Source of the DNA: Laribacter hongkongensis DSM 14985
GTDB lineage: Bacteria; Pseudomonadota; Gammaproteobacteria; Burkholderiales; Aquaspirillaceae
Assembly: GCF_000423285.1 (NCBI RefSeq)
Contig: NZ_AUHR01000003.1
Coordinates: 124,001 to 188,000, forward strand
Length of the DNA: 64,000 bases
Direction: 5' to 3'
Below, piece after piece: positions 18,514 to 30,441 of this stretch; the stretch's first letter is position 1; every line of letters begins with the position of its first letter. The translations under genes and the position numbers were made by a program. Under the pieces are notes generated by a model. That model worked only from the letters and a program-made list of their open reading frames with translations. It was not told the origin of the DNA and searched no databases.

Positions 18514-19179
18514 ATGCGTATTCAGGCTTTTGCCCTTGATCTTGACGGGACCCTCGTCGATTCGATTCCGGACCTGACGATTGCGGCCAACCGGGTACGG
18601 GCGTACTACGGTTTGCCGCCGTTGCCAGAAGCGCGCATCCGTTACCACGTCGGTGACGGCATCGCGTCCCTGGTGCACCGGGCCCTGACCGACCTGCGCG
18701 ATGGCTGTGTATCCGATGGTCAGCATGCCGAAGCCCTGTCCATGTTTCTGGACTGGTATGGCCAGCATCTGGCAGACCATACGCAACCGTATCCGACCGT
18801 CGTTGATACCCTTTCCCGCATGAAGGCCGAGGGCTTCCGGGTTGCCTTGGTCACCAACAAATCCGTCGGCCCGGCCCGCAAGCTGACTGCGGCCCTGGGG
18901 CTGGACCGCTTTCTGGATATCCAGATCGGCGGTGACTCTCTGTCCGAGAAAAAACCGTCCGGGTTGCCGCTACTCCATGTGGCAGAACAGTTCGGGGTGC
19001 CACCGCAAGCCATGGCCATGGTCGGAGACAGTCATAATGACGTGCAGTGCGCCCGGCAGGCGGGTGCGCTGGCGATTGCTGCCAGCTATGGCTACGAGGA
19101 TGTCAGTGCCTGTGAGGCTGACTTTGTGGCTGCCTCGCTTGCTGCGGCATATGAATTCGGCAAGAATGCCATACGCTGA
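18514..19179 (+). CDS. gph: Phosphoglycolate phosphatase (HAD family)
   Basis: Gph hydrolyses 2-phosphoglycolate arising from DNA 3'-end repair or oxygenation. The 221-residue HAD phosphatase has motif I DLDGTLVDS (Asp9 and Asp11), motif II LVTNKS, a motif III lysine in EKKPSG and motif IV MVGDSHNDV. A small helical cap lies after motif I. In many proteobacteria gph directly precedes trpE, as here, which favours Gph over other HAD phosphatases. Confidence 0.9.
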   Translation: MRIQAFALDLDGTLVDSIPDLTIAANRVRAYYGLPPLPEARIRYHVGDGIASLVHRALTDLRDGCVSDGQHAEALSMFLDWYGQHLADHTQPYPTVVDTLSRMKAEGFRVALVTNKSVGPARKLTAALGLDRFLDIQIGGDSLSEKKPSGLPLLHVAEQFGVPPQAMAMVGDSHNDVQCARQAGALAIAASYGYEDVSACEADFVAASLAAAYEFGKNAIR

Positions 19180-19203
19180 TTTTTGTCCGGACATCCTCTT
19201 ATC

Positions 19204-19287
19204 ATGAAATTCCTGCCCAATCTGGCGAGTTGGCGATGGCCAAGCCAAGCCCCTGTCGTGCGGCTTGCCCTGCCGTTTTTTGCCTGA
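19204..19287 (+). other. Candidate trp leader peptide
   Basis: Between gph and trpE lies a 27-codon frame with two near-adjacent Trp codons (S-W-R-W-P). Immediately after the Trp codons come alternative hairpins: CAAGCC/GGCTTG, and a short CGGC/GCCG stem (19261-19275) followed by TTTTTT. This is the general plan of trp attenuation. Weak points are the poor ribosome site, the short terminator stem and a -10-like TATCAT overlapping the start codon. Confidence 0.3.
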
Positions 19288-19314
19288 CCTTTCTTGCCCG
19301 AACCGGATTTCATG

Positions 19315-20781
19315 ATGACTCCCGAAGAATTCACCCGTCTGGCTGCTGCCGGCTACAACCGCATCCCCGTTACCCTCGAGCTGCATGCCGATCTGGATAC
19401 GCCGCTGTCGGTATACCTGAAACTGGCCAATGCGCCCTATTCCTATCTGCTGGAATCCGTCGTGGGCGGAGAACGGTTCGGCCGCTATTCGTTCATCGGC
19501 TTGCCGGCCACCACACGCCTGCGCGTCAACGGGCTGCGGGTTCAGGTCGAGCATGGCGACCGGGTGCTGGAAACGCACGAAGGTGATCCGCTGGGCTTCA
19601 TCGAGTCGTTCCAGCAGCGTTTCCGTACGCCGCAGCTGGACCAGTTACCGCGTTTCAATGGCGGGCTGGTCGGCTATTTCGGCTATGAAACCATCCGTCT
19701 GATCGAAAAGCGTCTGGCGGCCCGTCCACCCAAGCCGGACGTGATCGGCACGCCGGACATCCTGCTGATGCTGTCGGAAGAACTGGCCATCGTCGACAAT
19801 CTGTCCGGCAAGCTTTATCTGGTGGTATACGCCGACCCGGCCGTACCCAACGCCTTTGCCAAGGCAGAGGCCCGCCTGAAGCAACTGCGCGGCAAGTTGC
19901 GTGAACCGGCTCCCCTGCCCTTGTCCCTGCCTTCCCGCCCGGCTGTGGCCCGCTCGGAATTCGGAGAAGAGGCTTTCAAGACAGCCGTGGCATCGGCCCA
20001 GCGTTACATCGTCGACGGTGACATCATGCAGGTTGTCCTGTCGCAGCGCATGAGCCTGCTGTACGAGGACAATCCCCTCTCACTCTATCGTGCCCTGCGC
20101 AGCCTCAACCCCTCGCCCTATCTGTTCTATTACCATTTTGACGATTTCCACGTGGTAGGCAGCTCACCGGAAATCCTCGTGCGCCAGGAAGACCGGCAGG
20201 TGACGGTGCGTCCGATTGCCGGTACCCGTCCGCGCGGCAAGTCGCGTGAAGAAGACCAGGCATTGGCCGAGGAGCTGCTGGCAGATCCCAAGGAAATTGC
20301 CGAGCATGTCATGCTGATGGATCTGGGACGCAACGACATCGGGCGCGTGGCCGAGACCGGCTCGGTATCCGTGACTGACAAGATGGTGATCGAGCGCTAC
20401 TCCCACGTGATGCACATTGTTTCCAGCGTTGAAGGACAACTGCGGGATGGCATGAGCAACCTAGACGTACTCCGGGCCACTTTCCCGGCGGGAACCCTGT
20501 CCGGTGCCCCCAAGGTCCGGGCAATGGAAATCATCGACGAATTTGAACCGGGCAAGCGCGGTGTGTATGGTGGCGCCGTGGGTTACCTTGGTTTCAATGG
20601 TGACATGGACCTGGCGATTGCCATCCGCACCGCTGTCATCAAGGACGGGCAGCTGTTTGTGCAGGCGGGGGCTGGCGTGGTGGCCGATTCGGTGCCGCAG
20701 AGTGAATGGCAGGAAACCTGCAACAAGGCCCGGGCAGTGATCCGGGCCGCCGAACTGGTGCAGGCCGGACTGGATGCCTAG
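19315..20781 (+). CDS. trpE: Anthranilate synthase component I
   Basis: TrpE makes anthranilate from chorismate, the first step of tryptophan synthesis, with TrpG supplying ammonia. The 488-residue protein has the N-terminal regulatory half with the LLES-type tryptophan-site motif (Y-L-L-E-S-V), and the chorismate-binding half with [21 protein letters not shown] and [14 protein letters not shown] 19315 is chosen (ATG 19312 is adjacent); the upstream TTG at 19294 is unlikely. The trpG, trpD and trpC genes do not follow: a terminator ends the unit. Confidence 0.96.
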   Translation: MTPEEFTRLAAAGYNRIPVTLELHADLDTPLSVYLKLANAPYSYLLESVVGGERFGRYSFIGLPATTRLRVNGLRVQVEHGDRVLETHEGDPLGFIESFQQRFRTPQLDQLPRFNGGLVGYFGYETIRLIEKRLAARPPKPDVIGTPDILLMLSEELAIVDNLSGKLYLVVYADPAVPNAFAKAEARLKQLRGKLREPAPLPLSLPSRPAVARSEFGEEAFKTAVASAQRYIVDGDIMQVVLSQRMSLLYEDNPLSLYRALRSLNPSPYLFYYHFDDFHVVGSSPEILVRQEDRQVTVRPIAGTRPRGKSREEDQALAEELLADPKEIAEHVMLMDLGRNDIGRVAETGSVSVTDKMVIERYSHVMHIVSSVEGQLRDGMSNLDVLRATFPAGTLSGAPKVRAMEIIDEFEPGKRGVYGGAVGYLGFNGDMDLAIAIRTAVIKDGQLFVQAGAGVVADSVPQSEWQETCNKARAVIRAAELVQAGLDA

Positions 20782-20804
20782 CCGGTTGTCAGGCGAAAGC
20801 ACAT

Positions 20805-20834
20805 GAAAAAGCGGGGTATCAACCCCGCTTTTTC
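20805..20834. terminator. Bidirectional terminator between trpE and hisC
   Basis: A 12-13 bp perfect stem (GAAAAAGCGGGGT, loop ATCA) is flanked by A-tracts and T-tracts. It sits between convergent trpE and hisC and can serve both. Confidence 0.92.
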
Positions 20835-20846
20835 ATTAAGGGCCGG

Positions 20847-21947
20847 TCAGGCCAGGACGTGTTCCAGTGCGGTGATAAAGCGGGCATTTTCGGCCTCGGT
20901 GCCGACCGATACACGCAGGCTGTGATGCAGGCCGTAGCTGGCCAGCGGCCGTACGATCACGCCTTGTTGCAGCAAGGCACGATTGATGCCTGCCGCATCC
21001 TCGCAGTGGAAGGTGATGAAGTTGCCGCGGCTGGGGATGTAGCTGATACCCAGCCGCTCAAAAGCCTGGCCCAGTTGCCGCAAGCCCCGGGTATTGCCGT
21101 CGACGGTCTGGCGAAGGAATGCTTCGTCTTCCAGTGCCGCACAAGCTGCTGCCTGCGCCAGACTGTTGACGTTGAACGGCTGGCGGATACGGTTGATCAG
21201 GTCTGCGACAACCGGGTTGGCAAACGCCACGCCGACGCGCAGGCCGGCCAGACCGTAGGCTTTGGACAGGGTGCGACTGACGATTAGGTTGGGAAAGCGC
21301 CCGAGCCAGGACAGCGAATCGTACCGGTCTGCTTCGGGCAGGAATTCGGTATAGGCCTCGTCCAGCATGACCAGCACGTTTTCCGGCACGGACTCCAGAA
21401 ATGCCAGTAACTCGGCTCCGGACACAAAGGTACCGGTCGGGTTGTTCGGGTTGGCAACGAACACCAGTTTGGTATCGGCCCGGATGGCTGCACGCATGGC
21501 GGCCAGGTCATGCCCGAAATCGCGGGCCGGGACTTCGATGCAGGTGGCGCCGCAGGCCTGGGTAACCAGCGGATAGACGGCAAAGGAATACTGCGCAAAC
21601 ACCACGCTGTCGTCCGGGCTCAGGAAGGTCCGGGCAACCAGTTCCAGCAGGTCATTGGAGCCGTTGCCCAGCACGATCTGCTCCGGTACAGAGCCAAAGC
21701 GGCGGCAGACGGCCGCTTTTACGTCAAAACTGTTGCCATCCGGGTAGCGGGCAATGTCGTCCAGTGCTGCGACCAGTGCCGCCTTGACCCGGGGGGACAG
21801 ACCCTGCGGGTTTTCATTCGAGGCAAGCTTGACGATACCGGCAGGATCGAGGTCCAGCTCACGGGCCAGCTCACCGATCGGTTTGCCTGGCTGGTAGGGG
21901 GCGATGGCCCGGACATGGGACGGGGCAAGGCGGGACAGGTCTGACAT
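20847..21947 (-). CDS. hisC: Histidinol-phosphate aminotransferase
   Basis: HisC transfers an amino group to imidazole-acetol phosphate in histidine synthesis; this type also often accepts aromatic 2-oxo acids. The 366-residue fold-type I PLP enzyme has the schiff-base lysine Lys229 in SRTLSKAYGLAG, the N-P-N-N-P-T-G motif and SNENPQG near the N-terminus. I start at ATG 21947; a TTG at 21962 would only add five residues. Its place beside pheA and serC, outside a his operon, is typical of the second HisC-like copy that works in Phe/Tyr synthesis. Confidence 0.93.
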   Translation of the reverse strand: MSDLSRLAPSHVRAIAPYQPGKPIGELARELDLDPAGIVKLASNENPQGLSPRVKAALVAALDDIARYPDGNSFDVKAAVCRRFGSVPEQIVLGNGSNDLLELVARTFLSPDDSVVFAQYSFAVYPLVTQACGATCIEVPARDFGHDLAAMRAAIRADTKLVFVANPNNPTGTFVSGAELLAFLESVPENVLVMLDEAYTEFLPEADRYDSLSWLGRFPNLIVSRTLSKAYGLAGLRVGVAFANPVVADLINRIRQPFNVNSLAQAAACAALEDEAFLRQTVDGNTRGLRQLGQAFERLGISYIPSRGNFITFHCEDAAGINRALLQQGVIVRPLASYGLHHSLRVSVGTEAENARFITALEHVLA

Positions 21948-22029
21948 GGGTTTTCCGGTCAACAGGTAATGATCCTGTCGTTTTTACCATATCCGTTTCA
22001 CCTCTGCCCCGTCGGCATGTTCCGGTTGG

Positions 22030-22611
22030 TCAGATGGCGGCCTTGCCCATCCACTTGCTGACCCGGACCGGCTGCCAGTCCTGCATGGCGTTGAGCAACG
22101 ACGGAGGTTCGTTGGCGCTGACGAACAGGCTCAGGTTTTCTTCACGGACAAATCCCGTCCGGGCAGCGTGCTGGGCAAACTGCAGCAACGGGTCGTAAAA
22201 GCCGCTGATGTTCAGCAGGCCGATCGGCTTGGAGTGCATGCCAAGCTGGGACCAGGTCAACACTTCGAACCATTCTTCAAACGTGCCGAATCCGCCCGGC
22301 ATGGCAATGAAGCCATCAGCCAGTTCAGCCATTTTCGCCTTGCGTTCGTGCATGGAACCGACGATGTGCAGTTCGGTCAGGTGCGCATGATCAAGCTCTT
22401 TCAGACGCAGGAATTCGGGAATGACTCCGATGACTTCACCTCCGGCGGCCAGCGTGGCGTCGGCGATGGCTCCCATCAGGCCGACCTTGCCCCCGCCGTA
22501 GACCAGACTCAGGCCGCGACGGGCCAGCTCCTGCCCCATGGCGATGGCGGCCAGTTCGTAATCGGGCTTGTTGCCGAAGTTGGAGCCGCAAAATACACAG
22601 ATACGTTTCAT
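22030..22611 (-). CDS. LOG-family nucleotide 5'-monophosphate phosphoribohydrolase (TIGR00730)
   Basis: This 193-residue Rossmann-like protein carries both family signatures, GGGKVGLMG and PGGFGTFEE, of LOG/lysine-decarboxylase-like proteins. Characterised members cleave cytokinin or other nucleoside monophosphates to base and ribose 5-phosphate; they do not decarboxylate lysine. The start at ATG 22611 gives the standard N-terminus MKRICVFCGSNFG. In bacteria the physiological substrate is usually AMP-like or unknown. Confidence 0.88.
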   Translation of the reverse strand: MKRICVFCGSNFGNKPDYELAAIAMGQELARRGLSLVYGGGKVGLMGAIADATLAAGGEVIGVIPEFLRLKELDHAHLTELHIVGSMHERKAKMAELADGFIAMPGGFGTFEEWFEVLTWSQLGMHSKPIGLLNISGFYDPLLQFAQHAARTGFVREENLSLFVSANEPPSLLNAMQDWQPVRVSKWMGKAAI

Positions 22612-22633
22612 GATGGATTTCCTGGAAAGCACA

Positions 22634-22655
22634 ACGGGCAGTTGACGCTGCCCGT
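22634..22655 (-). terminator. Hairpin between pheA and the LOG gene
   Basis: A perfect 8-bp stem (ACGGGCAG / CTGCCCGT, loop 6) lies about 30 bases beyond the pheA stop, on the minus strand followed by TGTGCTTTCC. It may give partial termination before the LOG-family gene. Confidence 0.45.
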
Positions 22656-22683
22656 GTGACAAGACGAATGCGTCACTGGAGGA

Positions 22684-23754
22684 TCAGAGCACTGCTGCCG
22701 GATACGATCCCAGTACCTTGACGAAGGCAGCCCGCTCGCGCAGCTCCATCAGCGCCTGCTGCATGGTGGCATCGCTCTGGTGCCCTTCAAGATCAACAAA
22801 AAACAGATATTCCCACAGGCCGGAGCGCGCCGGACGTGACTCGAACTTGGTCATGCTGACCCCGGCCCGGGCAATGGGAGCGATCAGGCTGTGGACGGCT
22901 CCCGGCCGGTTCTGGGCCGAGCAGACGAGACTGGTCTTGTCATGCCCGGTGGCCACGCAATCCTGGTGTCCGAGCACCAGAAAGCGTGTGGTATTGTTGG
23001 GCTCATCCTCGATGTTGCTGGCAATCCGGGCTAGGGCATAACGCTCGGCGGCGGCTTCGCCGGCGATGGCGGCCACCGTGGCATCCTCACTGGCCAGCCT
23101 GGCTGCTTCGGCATTACTGGCGACCGACACCCGTTCTGCATCGGGCAGGAAGCGGTTGAGCCATTCGTGGCACTGGGCAAGCGACTGTGCGTGTGAATAC
23201 ACCTTGCGGGGAGGTGTGGCATCGGCAGACTGGCGCAGCAGGTGGTGATGGATGCGCAGGACCACTTCGCCGCAGATTTTCAGCGGGGTGGACACCATCA
23301 GGTCCAGCGTCCGGCCGACCGCGCCTTCGGTGCTGTTTTCAACCGGAGCGACGACATAGTCCAGAGAACGGGATTCGACGGCCCGGAAGGCTTCGTCGAT
23401 CGACACGCACGGGACCGTCGTGGCGGCATGGCCGAAGTGCTTGATGGCTGCGGACTGGCTGAACGTGCCTTCGGGCCCCAGAAAGGCGATCGACAGCGGT
23501 TTTTCCAGTGCGAGGCATTCGCTCATGATCTCGCGGAAAATGCGCGCAACCGACTCGCCCGGCAGTGGTCCTTCGTTCAGGTCCTTGATGCGGCGCAAGA
23601 CTTCGGCTTCACGCTCGGGACGGTAAATGATGCCGCCACCCTTGATTTCGCCAATGGCCCGGGCATGCCCTGCCCGGGCGTTGAGTCGCGCCAGGATTTC
23701 CGCATCAATCGAATCAATGGCGTGACGATGTTGCTTGAGTTGTTCTTCTGACAC
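22684..23754 (-). CDS. pheA: Bifunctional chorismate mutase / prephenate dehydratase (P-protein)
   Basis: PheA converts chorismate to phenylpyruvate. Residues about 1-85 form an AroQ chorismate mutase, about 95-275 the prephenate dehydratase (FLGPEGTFS; SIDEAFRAVES; PVENSTEGAVGRTLD), and the rest an ACT domain with the phenylalanine-sensing E-S-R-P motif. I choose GTG 23754 (SEEQLKQHRHAID) with a GGGG-type ribosome site; a TTG at 23781, directly after the serC stop, would add nine unconserved residues. The gene follows serC within about 27 bases, so they form one unit. Confidence 0.94.
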   Translation of the reverse strand: MSEEQLKQHRHAIDSIDAEILARLNARAGHARAIGEIKGGGIIYRPEREAEVLRRIKDLNEGPLPGESVARIFREIMSECLALEKPLSIAFLGPEGTFSQSAAIKHFGHAATTVPCVSIDEAFRAVESRSLDYVVAPVENSTEGAVGRTLDLMVSTPLKICGEVVLRIHHHLLRQSADATPPRKVYSHAQSLAQCHEWLNRFLPDAERVSVASNAEAARLASEDATVAAIAGEAAAERYALARIASNIEDEPNNTTRFLVLGHQDCVATGHDKTSLVCSAQNRPGAVHSLIAPIARAGVSMTKFESRPARSGLWEYLFFVDLEGHQSDATMQQALMELRERAAFVKVLGSYPAAVL

Positions 23755-23781
23755 GTTGGGACCCCGGAAAACGATGGACAA

Positions 23782-24861
23782 TCAGCCGTGACGGCGGGCG
23801 AATTCTGCCATGAACGCGACCAGCGCCTTGACACCCTCGAACGGCATGGCGTTGTAGATGGATGCACGTACCCCGCCCACTGAACGATGGCCCTTGAGTT
23901 GCAGCAACCCGGCCATGTCGGCTTCATCCACGAAACGCTTTTCCAGGACTTCGGTACGCAGGCGGAACGGAACGTTCATGCGCGAACGGCATTCGACATC
24001 CACCGGGCAGCGATAGAAACCATCGCTGGAGTCGATGGTGTGGTACAGCAGGCCGGCCTTTTCCTCGTTGCGCATCTGGATGCCGCGTACGCCACCGTTA
24101 TCCTTGAGCCACTGGAACACCAGACCGGCCATGTAGATGGCGTAGGTTGGTGGCGTGTTGTACATCGAGTCGGCATCGGCATGGATCTTGTAATCGAACA
24201 TGGTCGGCGTGCCCGGCAGGGTCTGCCCGAGCAGGTCTTCGCGCACGATCACCAGGGTCAGCCCGGCCGGACCGATGTTTTTCTGGGCGCCGGCAAAGAT
24301 CAGTCCGAAGCGGGAGACGTCAACCGGTCGCGACAGGAAATCGCTCGACATGTCACAGACCAGCGGTACGCCGGATTCGGGAATGAACGGAAACTGCACG
24401 CCGCCGATGGTTTCGTTGCTGACGTAGTGCAGGTAGGCGGCATCGGGGTTGGGCTGCCACTCTGATTGCGGCGGGATGCCGTTGAAGCCGCTGGCCTCGC
24501 CTGTTGCGGCAATGCGCATGTCACCGTAACGCCGTGCTTCCTTGATGGCGACCTTGCCCCAGTGCCCGGTGATGACGTAATCGGCAGTGGTTTTGCCGCG
24601 CAGGAGATTCATCGGCACCATGGAAAACTGGCTGTGTGCCCCGCCTTGCAGGAACAGGACCCGGTAGTTGTCGGGAACCTGCAAGAGTTCGCGCAGATCG
24701 GCTTCTGCCTGGGCGTGGATGGACATGAACTCGCGTCCGCGATGGCTCATTTCCATGACGGACATGCCGCTGCCGTGCCAGTCGGTCAGTTCGCGTTGCG
24801 CTTCCCGCAGCACGTCTTGCGGCAACAATGCGGGTCCGGCGGAAAAGTTGTAGATCGTCAT
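23782..24861 (-). CDS. serC: Phosphoserine aminotransferase
   Basis: SerC makes 3-phosphoserine from 3-phosphohydroxypyruvate and also serves pyridoxal phosphate synthesis. The 359-residue enzyme begins with the family motif NFSAGPALLP. It has the PLP lysine Lys194 in AGAQKNIGPAG and the C-terminal F-V-x-E-A-x-M-x-G-L-L-x-L-K-G-H-R-S-V-G-G-V-R-A-S. Together with pheA and hisC it makes an amino-acid block common in this bacterial class. Confidence 0.97.
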   Translation of the reverse strand: MTIYNFSAGPALLPQDVLREAQRELTDWHGSGMSVMEMSHRGREFMSIHAQAEADLRELLQVPDNYRVLFLQGGAHSQFSMVPMNLLRGKTTADYVITGHWGKVAIKEARRYGDMRIAATGEASGFNGIPPQSEWQPNPDAAYLHYVSNETIGGVQFPFIPESGVPLVCDMSSDFLSRPVDVSRFGLIFAGAQKNIGPAGLTLVIVREDLLGQTLPGTPTMFDYKIHADADSMYNTPPTYAIYMAGLVFQWLKDNGGVRGIQMRNEEKAGLLYHTIDSSDGFYRCPVDVECRSRMNVPFRLRTEVLEKRFVDEADMAGLLQLKGHRSVGGVRASIYNAMPFEGVKALVAFMAEFARRHG

Positions 24862-24909
24862 GCTGTTGTTTCTCCAGAAGGCTTCACTGCTGTTTTCCCG
24901 CCTGACGGG

Positions 24910-25347
24910 CTAGTTGAGCAGGAAATGTCCCCGGGCAACGGCAACTGGCCTGGATTCGTCTTCCTGCCAGGCCGTTACCTGCATATTGGCCACGCGTTTG
25001 CCCTGCTTGGTGAATTCGCAGCGGGCAAACAGGATGTGCGGTTTTGCCGAGCGCAGGTAGTCGAGGGAAAAATCCACGGTCTTGGGAGTTTCCCGGCTTT
25101 CCTGTACCCACAGCAGTTGTACCAGTGCGGCATTTTCCATGAATCCGCCAAGCACGCCGCCGTGCATGGCGGGCAGCAGCGGGTTACCGATGTTGCGCTC
25201 GGCAAACGGCAAGGAAAACAGCAGCCGTCCTTCGGATTCTTCAGCGAACTGCACGCCCAGCAGGCGGGCGTAGGGGATGCTGTCGACAATGCCGGCATAA
25301 TCGCGTGCTTCGCGCAGGGCCTGGAAGCGGGTCACGTATTCACTCAT
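24910..25347 (-). CDS. PaaI/YigI-type hotdog thioesterase
   Basis: This 145-residue single hotdog-domain protein has the PaaI-like signature H-G-G-V-L-G-G-F-M-E (catalytic Glu or Asp on the hot-dog helix). It would hydrolyse acyl- or aryl-CoA thioesters. Its start overlaps the previous thioesterase gene by four bases (ATGA), so two related thioesterases are made together, perhaps as a hetero-oligomer. No neighbouring pathway points to the substrate. Confidence 0.82.
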   Translation of the reverse strand: MSEYVTRFQALREARDYAGIVDSIPYARLLGVQFAEESEGRLLFSLPFAERNIGNPLLPAMHGGVLGGFMENAALVQLLWVQESRETPKTVDFSLDYLRSAKPHILFARCEFTKQGKRVANMQVTAWQEDESRPVAVARGHFLLN

Positions 25348-25787
25348 GACTGCCCTCCCAGAACGGCCTTGCTGGATGCCCGCATGAAGGTGGCGACGCC
25401 GTGTGCGATCGGGTCACTGGCATCACCGTGATGACAGACCGCCCGGGTAAAGGCGACCTGCCGGGCCAGCTTGTAGCATTCGGCCCGGCAGTACACGGTC
25501 TGGCCGGGTATCGCCGGCTTGAGGTAGTCAATGCGCAGGTCCAGCGTGGCAATGGCTTCGGCATCCGGCAGGTGCGGAAAAATCGACAGTGCGCTGGTGG
25601 TATCGATCAGGCTGGTGATCACGCCGCCATGCAGTACGCCGGTGGCCGGATTACCGACCAGGTCCTCGTGCCAGTCGATTGCGTAACAGGGCTGCTTGTC
25701 GACGATGTCGACAAAGCGGATGCCCAGTGTCGCGCAGTGCGGCAGGCTGACAAACCAGCTCTGCATGTGGTTGAAGAGGTCAGACAT
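25344..25787 (-). CDS. PaaI-type hotdog thioesterase
   Basis: The second thioesterase has 147 residues from ATG 25787 (MSDLFNHMQSW). The motif V-L-H-G-G-V-I-T-S-L-I-D-T marks the PaaI family; Asp in the last position is the usual catalytic residue. It is only distantly similar to its partner at 24910, whose start overlaps its stop. It lies 35 bases downstream of gyrA and may be read through from it. Specificity is unknown. Confidence 0.82.
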   Translation of the reverse strand: MSDLFNHMQSWFVSLPHCATLGIRFVDIVDKQPCYAIDWHEDLVGNPATGVLHGGVITSLIDTTSALSIFPHLPDAEAIATLDLRIDYLKPAIPGQTVYCRAECYKLARQVAFTRAVCHHGDASDPIAHGVATFMRASSKAVLGGQS

Positions 25788-25821
25788 GACTGTTGGTTTC
25801 TCCCCTGTTTCTCCGCCTGTC

Positions 25822-28401
<2,580 letters not shown>

Positions 28402-28543
28402 GTGAAATCAGGTCGGTCTTCTAGCCGGAAAATAGCGCCGATTCTAGCACGGAGCGCACCGCATGGCCGCCTGTACGGCAGTCTTGCCGGGCAAACCGGC
28501 TGTGGCTGCCTGCTTCTCCAGGCGGCTCTTGCCGGATCGGACG

Positions 28544-28577
28544 CAAAAAAACAGCCACCCCGACACGTCGAGGTGGC
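28544..28577 (-). terminator. dps terminator
   Basis: On the minus strand a stem GCCACCTCGA / TCGGGGTGGC (one wobble) is followed by TGTTTTTTT. It begins about 34 bases past the dps stop codon and precedes the gyrA promoter region. Confidence 0.9.
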
Positions 28578-28610
28578 ACAGATCAGGGAAACGATGCGTA
28601 TCAGGACGCG

Positions 28611-29150
28611 TCAATGCCCGGTGGAATCGCTGTGGCGGCTGGCTTCGAACAGGAACCAGGCGCGTTTTTCGGTTTCGTCGATCCAGTTTTCGATCAGGCT
28701 GGCACCGGCCGTGTCGTTGTATTGGTCGCACACATTGTGGGCCTCGCGCAGGCGGCTGACCAGATCGCGGTTGTCTTCGCACAGTTCGGCCAGCATGTCA
28801 CCGGGTTCGACATATTCGGCATCGTTGTCGAGTACGCGTTGCAGACGGCTGATCTGGCCGATGGAGGTCAGGGTACGACCACCCAGCTTGCGTACGCGCT
28901 CGGCCAGCGGATCGGTCATGGCAAACAGCTCGCCGCCGAAATCGTCCAGCATCAGGTGGTAATCACGGAAATGCGGCCCGCTGACATGCCAGTGGAAGTT
29001 CTTGGTTTTCAGGTACAGCGCAAACACATCCGCCAGGATAAGGTTGAGCGCCGCGCCGATATCACGGCGGGCCTCCTCGCCCAGATCGGTCGGAGTGGTG
29101 ATTTCCAGCAGGCGTTTGCTGGCCGTGGCGCGTTTTTTGTCTGAAGACAT
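28611..29150 (-). CDS. dps: Dps-family ferritin-like DNA-protection protein
   Basis: Dps forms dodecamers that oxidise and store iron with peroxide and can coat DNA. The 179-residue protein has the ferroxidase signature K-N-F-H-W-H-V-S-G-P-H-F and the downstream acidic helix L-D-D-F-G-G-E-L-F. The N-terminal Lys/Arg-rich tail (S-S-D-K-K-R-A-T-A-S-K-R) resembles the DNA-contacting tail of E. coli Dps. ATG 29150 has GGAG upstream; a longer reading to 29201 is unlikely. A strong terminator follows, so it is monocistronic. Confidence 0.93.
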   Translation of the reverse strand: MSSDKKRATASKRLLEITTPTDLGEEARRDIGAALNLILADVFALYLKTKNFHWHVSGPHFRDYHLMLDDFGGELFAMTDPLAERVRKLGGRTLTSIGQISRLQRVLDNDAEYVEPGDMLAELCEDNRDLVSRLREAHNVCDQYNDTAGASLIENWIDETEKRAWFLFEASRHSDSTGH

Positions 29151-29400
29151 GTCTGACTCCTGGTTCAGAGGAAAACAATTCGCCGACTTCTTGATCGGCA
29201 ATTTCCTCGGGTTATAGCAGCCAGAATCGCTAGAGGCCGGGAAATGGCAGACAACCGGTCAAACAGGTCGACTCGTCGCAATCCACGGCCGGATCAGTGC
29301 CAACGCTGGCGCATGTCCCGGACAAACCGGCCACCTGCACTTTTTTCTTGCCCGGCATCCGGCTAGACTCGCTTCCCGTCTTTTTTCACGCCTGCCTGCC

Positions 29401-30243
29401 ATGTCTATCTTGCCTGCCGCCCACCTGATTGCTGCTGACGTTGCCCGTGCACTGGCCGAAGACATCGGCGTGTGTGACTGGACTGCCTGCCTGGTAGATG
29501 CTCGGGCGTCCGGTAGTGCTCGCGTGATTGCCCGGCAGGCTGCCGTGATTGCCGGCCAGGCATGGTTTGACGAATGCTTCCGGCAGGTGGATGCCCGGAC
29601 GCAGGTCCGCTGGCTGGTGGCCGAAGGCGCGCGGGTCGAGCCGGATACCCTGTTGTGTGAAATCTCCGGCCCGGCGCGGGCCCTCCTGACGGCCGAGCGC
29701 AGCGCCCTCAATTTCCTGCAAACCCTGTCGGCTACCGCCACGGTGGCTTCCCGCCATGCCGCGGTGGTGGCTGGCACCCGGGCGCGGGTCTACGACACCC
29801 GCAAGACGCTGCCGGGCCTGCGGCTGGCGCAAAAGTACGCAGTAACCGTCGGTGGCGGGGAAAACCAGCGCATCGGCCTGTACGACGGCGTGCTGATCAA
29901 GGAAAACCACATCGCCGCCGCAGGCGGCATTGCCGCTGCCTTGGCGCAGGCTGCCCGGCTGACGCCTGCCGGCGTGCCGGTACAGATCGAAGTGGAAAGC
30001 CTGACCGAGCTGGATGAAGCCTTGGCTGCCGGTGCCACACTGGTCCTGCTCGACAATTTCTCCTTGGCCGATCTGACTACCGCCGTTGAACGCACGGCCG
30101 GCCGGGCGGTACTCGAAGCCAGCGGCAACGTGTCGCTGGCCACGCTGCGCGCCATTGCCGAAACCGGCGTGGACCGCATTTCCATCGGCAAGCTGACCAA
30201 GGATGTCGAGGCCGTCGACCTGTCCATGCGTTTTGCCCTGTAA
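29401..30243 (+). CDS. nadC: Nicotinate-nucleotide pyrophosphorylase (quinolinate phosphoribosyltransferase)
   Basis: NadC makes nicotinate mononucleotide from quinolinate, the last de novo step specific to NAD synthesis. The 280-residue protein shows the family motifs E-D-I-G near the N-terminus, [14 protein letters not shown][14 protein letters not shown] and the barrel strands I-E-V-E and L-E-A-S-G-N-V. It stands alone; nadA and nadB are not in the window. No clear terminator follows, only a copy of a dispersed repeat. Confidence 0.96.
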   Translation: MSILPAAHLIAADVARALAEDIGVCDWTACLVDARASGSARVIARQAAVIAGQAWFDECFRQVDARTQVRWLVAEGARVEPDTLLCEISGPARALLTAERSALNFLQTLSATATVASRHAAVVAGTRARVYDTRKTLPGLRLAQKYAVTVGGGENQRIGLYDGVLIKENHIAAAGGIAAALAQAARLTPAGVPVQIEVESLTELDEALAAGATLVLLDNFSLADLTTAVERTAGRAVLEASGNVSLATLRAIAETGVDRISIGKLTKDVEAVDLSMRFAL

Positions 30244-30268
30244 GGTGGCGCCGTTGCCGGATGTCCGT

Positions 30269-30312
30269 TGTGTCCGGGCATCGGCTTGACCCTCAGCCTG
30301 AAGCCAGCGGGT
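30269..30312 (+). repeat. Dispersed imperfect repeat, copy B
   Basis: This stretch, 26 bases after nadC, matches the minus strand near 10216-10266 over about 39 bases with about five mismatches. Both copies lie just at or after a gene's 3' end. The remainder of 30244-30441 shows nothing else I can support. Confidence 0.5.
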
Positions 30313-30441
30313 GTACCTTCAGCATACGCTTTGCCCTGTGCGGCGCGGAAAGCCCGTTCATGCGACCGGTACCTGGCGGTGATGCAACCTGCCGGATGTT
30401 CAGTGCGGGATACTAGAGGCCGGGGATTCGGCAAGCCTGCG

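Noticed and set aside
22030-22611. Lysine decarboxylase
   Set aside because: The GGGKVGLMG and PGGxGT motifs belong to LOG phosphoribohydrolases; the old name is a misannotation.
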